A DNA stretch of 64,000 nt. It comes from Planosporangium flavigriseum. Lineage in GTDB: Bacteria; Actinomycetota; Actinomycetes; Mycobacteriales; Micromonosporaceae. The translations under genes and the position numbers were made by a program. Location: contig NZ_JAATVW010000002.1 in the NCBI RefSeq assembly GCF_011947225.1, positions 62,001 through 126,000 of the forward strand, read 5' to 3'. Below the pieces are notes generated by a model, which saw nothing but the letters and a program-made list of their open reading frames with translations, was not told the origin of the DNA and did no database searches. Shown here piece after piece: positions 1 through 7,757 of this stretch (positions are counted from its first letter, which is position 1; the number at the start of each line of letters is the position of its first letter).

Positions 1-1
1 C

Positions 2-118
2 CGGCCGGTGCTCGCCGAGGCCATCCGTCGCTGCCTGGAGTTCCTGCCGATCGAGGCGACCATCTCGTCGGCGGCCGTGGTCGACCACAAGCGCGACGTC
101 CGGGTCCCGCTGCCGTAG
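2..118 (+). CDS. C-terminal fragment of an unidentified protein
   Basis: Frame 2 is open from the window edge to TAG at 116-118 and encodes the last 38 residues of a protein, ending HKRDVRVPLP. Codon usage with G/C at third positions fits a real coding end. The fragment is too short and too plain to assign to a family, and no start is visible. It runs toward the 3' end of the convergent LpdA-type gene, about 100 bp away, with no clear hairpin between them. Confidence 0.55.
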   Translation, partial: RPVLAEAIRRCLEFLPIEATISSAAVVDHKRDVRVPLP

Positions 119-220
119 GAGGGCCGGCACACCGCCCTTGATGCGGCAACAGGCGCGAGCCGCCGGCCAACGCTCGCGCGCAGCGCGGAGGGACCGTCGT
201 CCTCAATGACGACGAGAACG

Positions 221-1624
221 TCAATCGAACTCGTGCTGCATCAGCTGGCGGGCCGCCTCCGCGATCGAGCCCGAAATCGACGGGTAGATCGTGATCGTGT
301 GGGCCAACTGGTCGACGCTCAGGTGGTTCTCGACGGCCATCGCGATCGGCAGGATCAGCTCGCTGGCCTTCGGCGCCACCACGACACCGCCGACGACGAG
401 GCCGGAGGCCGGGCGGCAGAACACCTTGATGAAGCCGTCCTCCAGGCCCATCATCTTGGCCCGCGCGTTACCGGCCAGCGGCAGCATGACCGTACGCGCC
501 GGCACCTTGCCGCTGTCCACGTCGGCCTGGCTGACGCCGACCGAAGCCAGCTCGGGATCGGTGAAAACGTTGGAGGCCACGGTCTGCAGCTTCAGCGGCG
601 CGACCGCCTCGCCGAGCGCGTGCCACATCGCGATCCGGCCCTGCATGGCGGCGACGCTGGCCAGCGGCAGTACGCCGGTGCAGTCCCCGGCGGCGTAGAT
701 GCCGGGCACGTTCGTACGCGACACTCGGTCGACCGTGACGTACCCGCCGCGGCCGATCTCGACCCCGTACTCCTCCAGGCCCAGGCCGGCCGTGTTCGGG
801 ATCGCACCGACGGCGATCAGCACGTGGGAGCCCTCGACGGTACGACCGTCCTCCATCTCGACCACGACGCCGTCCGCGGTGCGCCGGGCGGCCGAAGCGC
901 GGGCCCGACCCATGATCTTCATGCCCCGGGACCGGAAAACGTTCTCGATGACGACGGCGGCGTCCGGGTCCTCGGTCGGCATGACGCGGTCGCGGCTGGA
1001 GACCAGCGTCACATCCACACCGAGGGCGAGGTACGCCGACGCGAACTCGGCGCCGGTCACACCGGAACCGACGACGACGAGGCGCTCGGGGAGTTCGGTC
1101 AGGTCGTACACCTGCCGCCAGTCGAGGATCCGCTCACCGTCGGGGCGGGCGGACGGCAGTACCCGCGGGGTCGCGCCGGTCGCGATCAGGACGGCCGTGG
1201 CATCGACGGTGTACTCAGGCTCGTCATCGGCCGGGGTCACCACCACCCGGTGAAGATGCCCGGCCGTGTCGGTGCCCAGCTTGGCGGTGCCCTGCACGAA
1301 GCGGACGCCGGCCTTGGTCAGCTTCGCGCAGATGTCGCTGGACTGGGCCGCGGCCAGCCGCTTGACCCGGCCGTTGAGCACCGACGCGTCCACGCGAACG
1401 TTGTCGAGGCTGGCGCCGCGGATGCCGAACTCCTCGGTGTCCCGATAGGCGGTCACCACGTCCGAGCTGGCGATGAACGTCTTCGACGGTACGCAGTCGT
1501 GGAGCACGCACGCCCCACCGGCGCCCTCCCGCTCGACGACGGTCACCTCCGCCCCGAGCTGTGCCGCGACGAGCGCGGCTTCGTAGCCCGCAGGCCCTCC
1601 ACCAATGATCACAACGCGATTCAC
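221..1624 (-). CDS. lpdA: LpdA-type flavoprotein pyridine nucleotide-disulfide oxidoreductase (NAD(P)H quinone reductase-like)
   Basis: About 467 aa, the usual length for the dihydrolipoamide dehydrogenase superfamily. The FAD-binding GGGPAGYEA lies at residues 8-16, the redox-active pair at C39 and C44 (CVLHDC), a second Rossmann motif near VVGSGVTGAEFASAY, and the FAD-contacting AAGDCTG further on. The C-terminal His-Glu base pair of true lipoamide dehydrogenases is replaced: the region reads ITIYPSISGS, with Tyr and Gly at those positions. The closest family I know is mycobacterial LpdA (Rv3303c), an NAD(P)H quinone reductase rather than an E3 subunit. The start chosen is GTG 1624, because FAD binding begins at once and a -10-like TACCCT ends 6 nt upstream, suggesting a leaderless transcript; an ATG at 1741 would run into the divergent gene. 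Confidence 0.9.
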   Translation of the reverse strand: MNRVVIIGGGPAGYEAALVAAQLGAEVTVVEREGAGGACVLHDCVPSKTFIASSDVVTAYRDTEEFGIRGASLDNVRVDASVLNGRVKRLAAAQSSDICAKLTKAGVRFVQGTAKLGTDTAGHLHRVVVTPADDEPEYTVDATAVLIATGATPRVLPSARPDGERILDWRQVYDLTELPERLVVVGSGVTGAEFASAYLALGVDVTLVSSRDRVMPTEDPDAAVVIENVFRSRGMKIMGRARASAARRTADGVVVEMEDGRTVEGSHVLIAVGAIPNTAGLGLEEYGVEIGRGGYVTVDRVSRTNVPGIYAAGDCTGVLPLASVAAMQGRIAMWHALGEAVAPLKLQTVASNVFTDPELASVGVSQADVDSGKVPARTVMLPLAGNARAKMMGLEDGFIKVFCRPASGLVVGGVVVAPKASELILPIAMAVENHLSVDQLAHTITIYPSISGSIAEAARQLMQHEFD

Positions 1625-1732
1625 ATGCCAAGGGTAGAGCGCAATCCGAACGGAACGGGCTTCGCACCGGATATGCCACCGACACGCTCCGCACAGTTCT
1701 CCCCCGGGCGCGCCGGACGATATCGTCGGCGC
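1625..1732. promoter_or_regulatory. Divergent promoter region between lpdA and the GGCT-like gene
   Basis: A 108-bp gap separates two divergent GTG starts. On the minus strand TACCCT (1636-1631) sits 6 nt before the lpdA start. On the plus strand TATCGT (1721-1726) sits 6 nt before the GTG at 1733. Both spacings are those of leaderless actinobacterial promoters. No convincing -35 hexamers were seen. Confidence 0.45.
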
Positions 1733-2188
1733 GTGCGTCACTACGCCGCGTACGGCTCAAATCTTGACCCCGCCCGCATGCGGGCCTACTGCCCGCACTC
1801 CCCCATGGTGGGCGTCGGCTGGATCGAAGGCTGGCGACTGACCTTCGCCGGCGAGGACGTCCTCGGCTGGGAGGGCGCGGTCACCACGCTCGTGGAGTCG
1901 CCCGGCGACCGGGTCTTCGTCGCGCTCTATGACGTGCACCCCGAGGACGGCAAACAGCTCGACGAGGTCGAGGGTGTGACGGCCGGCACGTACCGCAAGA
2001 TCCACGTACGGGTCGCCACGCTCGACGGCGACGTGACCGCGTGGGTCTACGTGTTCACCGGGTACGAGGGCGGCGCGCCGACCGCCTGGTACCTGTCGGA
2101 ACTCGTACGCGCCGCGGAGAAGGCGGGTGCCCCGGCCGACTACATCGAGCAGCTACGCGGCCGCCCGACCCGCGACGAGAAGTCCTAG
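1733..2188 (+). CDS. Gamma-glutamylcyclotransferase-like (AIG2/GGCT fold) protein
   Basis: 151 aa. It opens with the family hallmark YAAYGSNLDPARM (the YGSN loop that binds the substrate) and contains ALYDVHPEDGKQLDEVEG, where the acidic residue of the EGV turn is the usual catalytic Glu region. Proteins of this fold release 5-oxoproline from gamma-glutamyl amino acids or act on gamma-glutamyl-amines; the substrate cannot be told from sequence. The frame is open far upstream, but that part is antisense to lpdA, so GTG 1733 is taken as the start. Its end overlaps the convergent next gene by 4 nt. Confidence 0.8.
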   Translation: MRHYAAYGSNLDPARMRAYCPHSPMVGVGWIEGWRLTFAGEDVLGWEGAVTTLVESPGDRVFVALYDVHPEDGKQLDEVEGVTAGTYRKIHVRVATLDGDVTAWVYVFTGYEGGAPTAWYLSELVRAAEKAGAPADYIEQLRGRPTRDEKS

Positions 2189-3027
2189 CGGAACTCAGGT
2201 CCCCGGTTCGCAGACCAGTCGTACGTCCGGCCCGGCCGGGCGGGAACCTGCCACTCCCGGTCGGGGCGGCGGTCGGCGCGCGGGTCCGTCAGCAGCTGCC
2301 GCGCCGCCTCCAGCAGGTCGACCAGCTCGTGGCGTTCACCCGGCTCCAGCGTCCGGTAGGCCTCGCCGGCGATCCGGTCGGTCAACGCCTCCGCCCACGC
2401 CCGCTTGCGCATCAGCGGGGCAAACGGAGGGAAGGGTGGATGCCAACCGAACGCCGTCGCCCCCGACTCGCCGTCCGGCCCCGCGACGATGGCCTCCAGC
2501 GGAGTGAGCGCGCTCGCGCGTACGGCCTGGATGTGCGCGCCTCCGCGATGCTCGCGCATCAGGTGGAGCAGGACGGCCGCCCGGGCGCCGAGACAATCCT
2601 CGGGTACGGGCATCGCCCGCCACGCGGCGAACAACGGCATACCGGACGGATCGGCGTCCACCACGACCCGCTCCGCCAGCTCCACCAGGCGGGACAGCCC
2701 GGACAACGACGTCAGCTTCTCCCTGCCCCACCGCGCGCACTCGGCGGCACTGTGTCCGGCGACCTCAGCGGGCGGCGCCACCTTGCGAGCCGCTTCCCAG
2801 CCGTCCCTGACCGCTTCGACCGCGACGAACGCCATCGCCGCGGCGGCGGTGTCCGGGCAGACGTCTCCCAGCGCCCCGGCGCGGCCCGCCACATAGAACG
2901 CCCAGCCGGTCAGGCCGAGCTGACGCGCCTTGCGGGTGGTCGGAGGATCCTGCCTGAACGCGCCGCCGAGTTCGAGTACGGCGTTCTTGACAAAGGACGC
3001 AGTCTGGTCGGGCGTCACGCCGCTCAT
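2185..3027 (-). CDS. Alpha-helical hypothetical protein, SalK/SCO6745-like
   Basis: 280 aa, with no signal peptide or membrane segment. Ala-, Leu- and Glu-rich helices run through the protein, and the middle (LFAAWRAMPVPEDCLGARA, then LMREHRGGAHIQAVRASAL near residues 150-180) resembles the SalK/SCO6745 family of actinobacterial proteins, whose biochemical role is not established. A TAACGG/GATAAC sequence lies 4-6 nt before the ATG, so a leaderless start is possible. It stands alone on this strand, between two other hypothetical genes. Confidence 0.6.
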   Translation of the reverse strand: MSGVTPDQTASFVKNAVLELGGAFRQDPPTTRKARQLGLTGWAFYVAGRAGALGDVCPDTAAAAMAFVAVEAVRDGWEAARKVAPPAEVAGHSAAECARWGREKLTSLSGLSRLVELAERVVVDADPSGMPLFAAWRAMPVPEDCLGARAAVLLHLMREHRGGAHIQAVRASALTPLEAIVAGPDGESGATAFGWHPPFPPFAPLMRKRAWAEALTDRIAGEAYRTLEPGERHELVDLLEAARQLLTDPRADRRPDREWQVPARPGRTYDWSANRGPEFR

Positions 3028-3056
3028 TGTGCCGTTATCGTCGCATTACGTCACGC

Positions 3057-3869
3057 CTACTGGTCGGTTTCCAAACCGTCCAGTACGGCTTCCGCCTTCT
3101 CGATCCGTCGACGCGCCGCGGTCACCCGCCGCTCAGCCAGCGCCCGTGCAGCCTCCGCCTCGGCCAACTCGGTACGCGCCGCGAGCAGCTCACGGTGCGC
3201 GGCCGCCCGGGCTCCCCGGCGCGCGGCAGCGGCAGCCCTCTCCGCGGCGCGACGCTCAGCGGCTGCCGCCTTCTCCGCTGCCGCCTTCTCCGCTGCCGCC
3301 TTGGCCGCTGCTTCCTCGGTCCCGGCCTCCTTGGCCGCCGCTTCCTTGGTCCCGGCCTGCTGCTCCTCACCACCCTGGATCAGGCGGAGCTTGGGGCGGG
3401 GCGTCTCGCCGAATCCGGCGTACGCGACGGTCCTGGCGAGCCGACCGGCGCGTACCTGCTCGGCGACCACCGGATCGGCGAGCGCGGCGGCGAGGGTCGC
3501 CTCGATCTCGGCAGCCGGCAGGTTGCCCCGGCCCGCGAGCTGAATCGCCTCGCGGACCAGCCCGGCGACGGCCGCCCGCCGCCGGATCGACAGCTCCCGC
3601 AGCTCCTCACCGCGCAGGTCGCGCTGGGCCGAGCGCAGCGCCTCCCCCAGCTCGATCAGCTCGGCCATCAGCTCCGGCCGCTGCCGGGCGAGCCGGTTCA
3701 CCGCCCACGCGCCGACCGTCGGCCGGCGCAGCTTCGCAATCTCAGCAGCGAGCCGGCGGTCACCGGCCGCCTTGGCCCGCTTCGCGGCGACGTCCCGGGC
3801 CGCCACGAAGTCCTCGGGCGGCAGCGCATAGAGCTCGCTCGTCGCATCGGCGAGTTGGTCGGCATTCAC
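3057..3869 (-). CDS. Hypothetical protein with long Ala/Glu/Lys coiled-coil C terminus
   Basis: About 270 aa from GTG 3869. The first ~165 residues are helical and include RRPTVGAWAVNRLARQRPE. The rest is a low-complexity charged helix, rich in KEAAAK-type and AEKAAAEK-type repeats, followed by a heptad-like stretch (ERRAAERAAAAARR, then ELAEAEAARALAERR) that should form a coiled coil. A start at 4016 is in frame but adds 49 residues of atypical sequence. The helical repeats are encoded by 15-bp tandem repeats. No enzymatic motif was seen, so a structural or scaffold role is only a guess. Confidence 0.6.
   Translation of the reverse strand: MNADQLADATSELYALPPEDFVAARDVAAKRAKAAGDRRLAAEIAKLRRPTVGAWAVNRLARQRPELMAELIELGEALRSAQRDLRGEELRELSIRRRAAVAGLVREAIQLAGRGNLPAAEIEATLAAALADPVVAEQVRAGRLARTVAYAGFGETPRPKLRLIQGGEEQQAGTKEAAAKEAGTEEAAAKAAAEKAAAEKAAAAERRAAERAAAAARRGARAAAHRELLAARTELAEAEAARALAERRVTAARRRIEKAEAVLDGLETDQ
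3262..3306 (-). repeat. Tandem 15-bp repeats encoding the Ala/Lys/Glu helix
   Basis: Units of gctgccgccttctcc (plus strand) begin at 3262, 3277 and 3292; the first two are identical and the third is variant. They encode AEKAA-type pentapeptides of the coiled-coil region. Copy number could vary between strains. Confidence 0.7.
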
Positions 3870-3963
3870 TCGCCTATCTTCGCCCAGTACAGAGCTCAGG
3901 CGGGCGTAGTCGGGCGTAGTCGGGCGGCAGATAAGTCCACCGATGCTGGCGGAAGGCGCTTTA

Positions 3964-4611
3964 CTACACCGCGATCTGCTGGCCGGGCTCCAGCCGCGCG
4001 TACTCCGTACGCGCAAGGTTTTTCATGTTGCTGTCGGTGACCATGAAGCCGGTCTGGCTGAGCACCGCTTCGTGGATGGCGTACGCGCGCCGCGGTGCCA
4101 CCTGGCGGACGAACTCCACCGCCTCGGCGAGCTTCATCCACGGCCCCGCCACCGGAACGAACAGCGTGTCGACATTGGCGTCGGTGGGCACGTCGAACGA
4201 GTCCCCGGGGTGGTAGACGCCGCCGTCGCCACCTGCGGCTTCGACGAAGAACCCGATGTTGGCGACGCGCGGTAGCTCCGGGTGGATGATCGCGTGCAGG
4301 CCCCCGTACGCCCGGACGTGGAGCCCCGCCGCGGTGAACTCGTCGCCGGCGACCACCGGCTTGGCCGAACCGGCGAGGTCGCCGAGCTTCGCCACGACGT
4401 CCGGGTGCGTGTACACCTCGATGGTCGGCCGCTTGCCGAGCGCATCGGCGAGCTTCTCCACATCGAGGTGGTCGAAGTGCTCGTGGGTAATCAGCACCGC
4501 GTCCACCCCGTCGAGGGACTCGGGCTCCGACAGTTGACCCGGGTCGATCACCAAGACACCACCGTCGTGCTCCAGCCGTACGCAGGAGTGGGAGAACTTC
4601 GTCAACCGCAT
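3964..4611 (-). CDS. MBL-fold metal-dependent hydrolase
   Basis: 215 aa from ATG 4611, which has the ribosome binding site gaggagg about 5 nt upstream; an in-frame ATG at 4710 would add an unrelated leader. The metallo-beta-lactamase metal site THEHFDHLD (HxHxDH) is present, with later conserved residues HPGDSFDVP and AIHEAV. It resembles the short UPF0173-like hydrolases, which bind two metal ions and have uncertain substrates. It stands alone on its strand, divergent from the DUF4349 lipoprotein gene. Confidence 0.85.
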   Translation of the reverse strand: MRLTKFSHSCVRLEHDGGVLVIDPGQLSEPESLDGVDAVLITHEHFDHLDVEKLADALGKRPTIEVYTHPDVVAKLGDLAGSAKPVVAGDEFTAAGLHVRAYGGLHAIIHPELPRVANIGFFVEAAGGDGGVYHPGDSFDVPTDANVDTLFVPVAGPWMKLAEAVEFVRQVAPRRAYAIHEAVLSQTGFMVTDSNMKNLARTEYARLEPGQQIAV

Positions 4612-4719
4612 CGTGACCTCCTCGCATCGAAACCGGTACCTGCCAGCCGGAACCGCGGCAGAGGCCGGGCACGTCGGACGGGCGGCTGCACCGGAGCTGA
4701 CCCTACCCACGGAGGAGAT

Positions 4720-5682
4720 ATGTCAGTCATACGGCCGTCCGGACGGTTCGCCGCCACGACCCTGGCATGCACGTCGATGGCGATGATCGTCGCCGGCTGC
4801 GGGGCGAGCGACAGCAGTACCAAGAGTTCGAGCGCCCCAGCCACGCGGCAGGACGCGGCGCAGGGCAAAAGTGAGGCCGGACCGGCGACGGCCCGGGGCG
4901 GCGGCCCGGACGGGAAAGCCGACTCCGGGATCCCGAAGCAGGTCCCGGTCGATTCCCGGGCGCTGATTTTCACCGGCACCGTCACGATCCGGGTCCCCGA
5001 CGTGGGGCGCGCCGCGTCGGACGTGAGCGCGCTCGCGACCGCCGCCGGCGGTTTCATCGGGGGCGACGATCGCACCAGCGATCAGGATCGCTCCCAGGCC
5101 CGGCTCACCCTCCGGGTACCGTCGGCCCGCTTCACCGAGGTGGTCAGCGGCATCAGCAAACTGGGCCGCAACGGCAAGGACGAGAGCCGGCAACTATCCA
5201 CTCAGGACGTCACCGACGAGGTGACCGATGTGGACGCTCGCATCGCCACCGGGCAGGCAAGTGTGAACCGGGTCCGCGAGCTTCTCGCCAGGGCACAGAA
5301 CATCAGCGAGATCGTGTCACTGGAGTCCGAACTGGCGCGCCGCGAAGCCGACCTGGAGTCCCTGAAGTCCCGCAAGCGCAAGCTTGACGACCTCACGGCG
5401 ATGTCGGCAGTCACCGCCGTCCTCCTCGGACCGCAGGCCGCAGTGACGAACAAGCCCGAAACCGGGTTCCTGGCCGGGCTCAAGGCCGGCTGGCACGCGT
5501 TCACGGCCTCGATGCAGGTGCTGCTCACCGTACTCGGAGCGCTGCTGCCGTTTCTGCTCGGTGCGGCTCTGCCGGCCCTGGCCGTGGTGTGGGCACTACG
5601 CCGGAGACGCCGTCCGCGCCCTTCCCGTCCGGATTCCGAACCGACAGCTCCCGCGTCCCCGGCACCCGCCGCGACGGAGTGA
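4720..5682 (+). CDS. DUF4349-domain lipoprotein with C-terminal membrane segment
   Basis: 320 aa. The start ATG 4720 is preceded by ggaggag. A lipoprotein signal ends in the lipobox VAGC (Cys about residue 24). A low-complexity Ser/Ala/Gly linker follows, then the DUF4349 domain (RALIFTGTVTIRVPDVGRAA, later ELARREADLESLKSRKRKLD, a predicted coiled coil), a hydrophobic segment (LLTVLGALLPFLLGAALPAL) and a short basic cytoplasmic tail. Members are envelope-anchored proteins of unknown function. Transcription probably ends at the perfect hairpin just behind the stop. Confidence 0.85.
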   Translation: MSVIRPSGRFAATTLACTSMAMIVAGCGASDSSTKSSSAPATRQDAAQGKSEAGPATARGGGPDGKADSGIPKQVPVDSRALIFTGTVTIRVPDVGRAASDVSALATAAGGFIGGDDRTSDQDRSQARLTLRVPSARFTEVVSGISKLGRNGKDESRQLSTQDVTDEVTDVDARIATGQASVNRVRELLARAQNISEIVSLESELARREADLESLKSRKRKLDDLTAMSAVTAVLLGPQAAVTNKPETGFLAGLKAGWHAFTASMQVLLTVLGALLPFLLGAALPALAVVWALRRRRRPRPSRPDSEPTAPASPAPAATE

Positions 5683-5722
5683 CGTGTGGGGGTCAAGCGC
5701 GCGGGCGCTTGACCCCCACACG
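5683..5722. terminator. Perfect 18-bp bidirectional hairpin terminator
   Basis: Arms 5683-5700 and 5705-5722 are exactly complementary (18 bp) around the 4-nt loop gcgg. The hairpin fills the 41 bp between the stop of the DUF4349 gene and the stop of the convergent amidohydrolase gene, so it can serve both. It has no U-tract, as is usual in actinomycetes. Confidence 0.9.
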
Positions 5723-5723
5723 C

Positions 5724-6986
5724 CTAGAAAGCGCCGGCGGACAGGGCGGCCAGCGCGGTGTGCACCATGACCCGTACCCCGTAGCCGATGGCCCGCTCGT
5801 CAACGTCGAACGCCGACTGGTGGATGTCGAACTTCACGTCCGAGCCCGGAATGCCACAGCCGAGACGGATCATCGCCCCGGGCACCTGCTCCAGGTAGAA
5901 CGCGAAGTCCTCGCCGCCCATGCTGATCTCGGCCTCGACCACCCGATCCGGCCCTAACGCGGCGCCGGCCGCCCCGGCGATGATCGCCGTGGCGAGCCGG
6001 TCGTTGACCACCGGCGGCACGCCCCGGGTGTACTTGACCTCCACCTCGGCGCCGGTACCGGCGACGACGTCGTGGATGAGCTTCGTGATCAGTTCCGGCA
6101 CCTCGCGCCAGGCATCCCGATTGAGCACCCGCACGGTGGCCCGAGCGTACCCCTCGATCGGGATCGCGTTGGCGGCCTCCCCGGCCCGGATGGACCCGAA
6201 GACCATCGAGACACCGGCGCGCGGGTCGACCCGCCGGTCGAGCAGCGACGGCACGTCGACCACGACGCGCCCCAGCGCGTGTACGAGGTCCGCGGTCAGG
6301 TGCGGCCTCGCGGTGTGGCCGCCGCGCCCGGTGAGCTTCACCTCCACCTTGTCGGCGGCGGCGGTGAACGGGCCGGAGCGCACGCCGACCAGGCCCACCG
6401 GCAACTGCGGATAGCAGTGCAGCGCGAAGATGGCGGCCACATCGTTGAGGCCGCCCGCGGCGATCACCTCGGGCGCACCGGACGGCATGTGCTCCTCAGC
6501 CGGCTGGAACAGCAGCCGCACCCGGCCAGGCAGCTCGTCGCGCTTGGCGAGCTGGGCCAGGGCCAGACCGACTCCCAGCAGTACCGTCGTGTGCACGTCA
6601 TGGCCGCAGGCGTGGCAGACGTTCTCGACGGTCGACCGGTAGGGCACGTCCTTGGTGTCCGGCAACGGCAGCGCGTCGAGGTCCGCCCGCAGCGCGATCA
6701 CCCGGTCGCCCGTGCCGACATCGCAGATCACACCGTTGCCCTTGGGTAACAGCCGCGGCGAGAGGCCGGCAGCGGCGAGTTCACGCGCGACCAGAGCGGC
6801 GGTCTCAAACTCCTGACCGGAGAGCTCCGGGTGGGCGTGAATGTGGCGTCGTACGGCTACGAGCTCCGCCCCTCGCGAAGCGAGCCAACGGTCGAGCTGG
6901 CCTGGCAGCGGATCGGCCCCGGCCGGCGTTTCGGGCCAGGAGGACGTCAGCGGGCTGCCCGGTGGCAGCGACAACGCACTCGTCAC
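5724..6986 (-). CDS. M20-family amidohydrolase (peptidase M20D, AmiA/AmiB-like)
   Basis: About 420 aa from GTG 6986. M20 metallopeptidase motifs appear in order: HIHAHPELSGQEFETA, the metal-binding CHACGHDVHTT, EEHMPSGAPEVIAAG, the dimerisation-domain GRGGHTARPH, and near the end MGGEDFAFYLEQVPGAM. The family removes acyl groups from amino acids (hippurate or IAA-amide hydrolase type); two paralogues, AmiA1 and AmiB1, occupy a similar place in Mycobacterium tuberculosis next to the nucleoside-salvage genes. The open frame extends to 7184, but the extra 66 residues do not resemble the family. No signal peptide, so cytoplasmic. Confidence 0.85.
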   Translation of the reverse strand: MTSALSLPPGSPLTSSWPETPAGADPLPGQLDRWLASRGAELVAVRRHIHAHPELSGQEFETAALVARELAAAGLSPRLLPKGNGVICDVGTGDRVIALRADLDALPLPDTKDVPYRSTVENVCHACGHDVHTTVLLGVGLALAQLAKRDELPGRVRLLFQPAEEHMPSGAPEVIAAGGLNDVAAIFALHCYPQLPVGLVGVRSGPFTAAADKVEVKLTGRGGHTARPHLTADLVHALGRVVVDVPSLLDRRVDPRAGVSMVFGSIRAGEAANAIPIEGYARATVRVLNRDAWREVPELITKLIHDVVAGTGAEVEVKYTRGVPPVVNDRLATAIIAGAAGAALGPDRVVEAEISMGGEDFAFYLEQVPGAMIRLGCGIPGSDVKFDIHQSAFDVDERAIGYGVRVMVHTALAALSAGAF

Positions 6987-7660
6987 AGTGAGTTCTCGAT
7001 CTCGTTCGTATTGATCAGCGCGCCCCGCGCGCGCCGCGGACAGCCTAGCCCCGTTATTGTGACGGAGCGCAACATCATTCTCGTAGCGACCGCGTAGCGC
7101 TACGTCACGAAAGCCCTGGTAGGGGCGATTTGGGGACGCCGGACTCGCCGCAAATTCGCTATCGGCCACTGACACGTGCGCCACTCCTCCTACAACGCGT
7201 GACGGCCGAAGCGGTCACGTATGGATTCATGATCGACAATTATCGCTAGGTCCGACGACGCATTTATCCAGCCGGACCAGCTACAGGTCAACAGAGTGTG
7301 ACGGCGGCGGGCAGGGGCTGGCACGGCTTTTGGCGTCCAGCCACGCGAGTAGTCCGTCACCGCCTTCACCCGCCTGCCCATGTCGGCAACATTGCGGGTG
7401 TCAGGAGTAAGCCTCACTCTCGTTGCCCTGGTATACGGAAGCAAACATCGGACGGTGCGCCCTTTCGTGCCGTTCTCCGGAATCCGCCACGTCAGACACG
7501 TAGTACAAGGTTAATTATCCGCTTTGTCATTCCAGACGTTTACTGCAACTTCCGTCACTTTGTCGCCGGCCCGATCGAGCGCCCCCACGAGCCGTCAACA
7601 AGGCGTCACCTTGCGCACCCGAGTGCCCAGCACTGTCCACAGGGCACGGTCGCGTTGCCA
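6987..7660. other. Intergenic region of lower GC, no gene supported
   Basis: About 670 bp before the repeat array have visibly more A/T than the neighbouring genes, and the open frames in it (for example 84 residues on the minus strand at 7190-7444) show no family resemblance or coding bias. It separates the amidohydrolase from the AbiEi/DUF559-type gene and may mark an old insertion or a long regulatory region. Confidence 0.5.
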
Positions 7661-7731
7661 CCGGCGCGGTCGGGTGGCCTACCCGGCGCGGTCGGCGTCA
7701 TCCACAGGGCACGGCGGCGTCATCCACAGGG
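7661..7731 (+). repeat. Direct repeats phased at 22 bp upstream of the AbiEi/DUF559-type gene
   Basis: The 13-mer ccggcgcggtcgg occurs at 7661-7673 and 7683-7695, and the 16-mer ggcgtcatccacaggg at 7694-7709 and 7716-7731; both pairs are exactly 22 bp apart. A third copy of the core tccacaggg lies at 7636-7644. The array ends 27 bp before the start at 7758, a natural place for an operator. Confidence 0.75.
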
Positions 7732-7757
7732 TCAGCGACGACTGTGCCCCGGTCGCC

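Noticed and set aside
206-1732. Upstream 509 codons of the frame that becomes the GGCT-like protein
   Set aside because: Antisense to the LpdA-type gene with low-complexity composition; only the part from 1733 matches a family.
7190-7444. 84-residue minus-strand frame in the lower-GC gap
   Set aside because: No family resemblance, poor third-position GC bias and no ribosome binding site.
7636-7731. Three tccacaggg copies read as DnaA boxes of an origin or regulatory site
   Set aside because: They lack the leading TT of the consensus, no dnaA/dnaN genes or AT-rich unwinding region are near, and the 22-bp phasing fits a local operator better.
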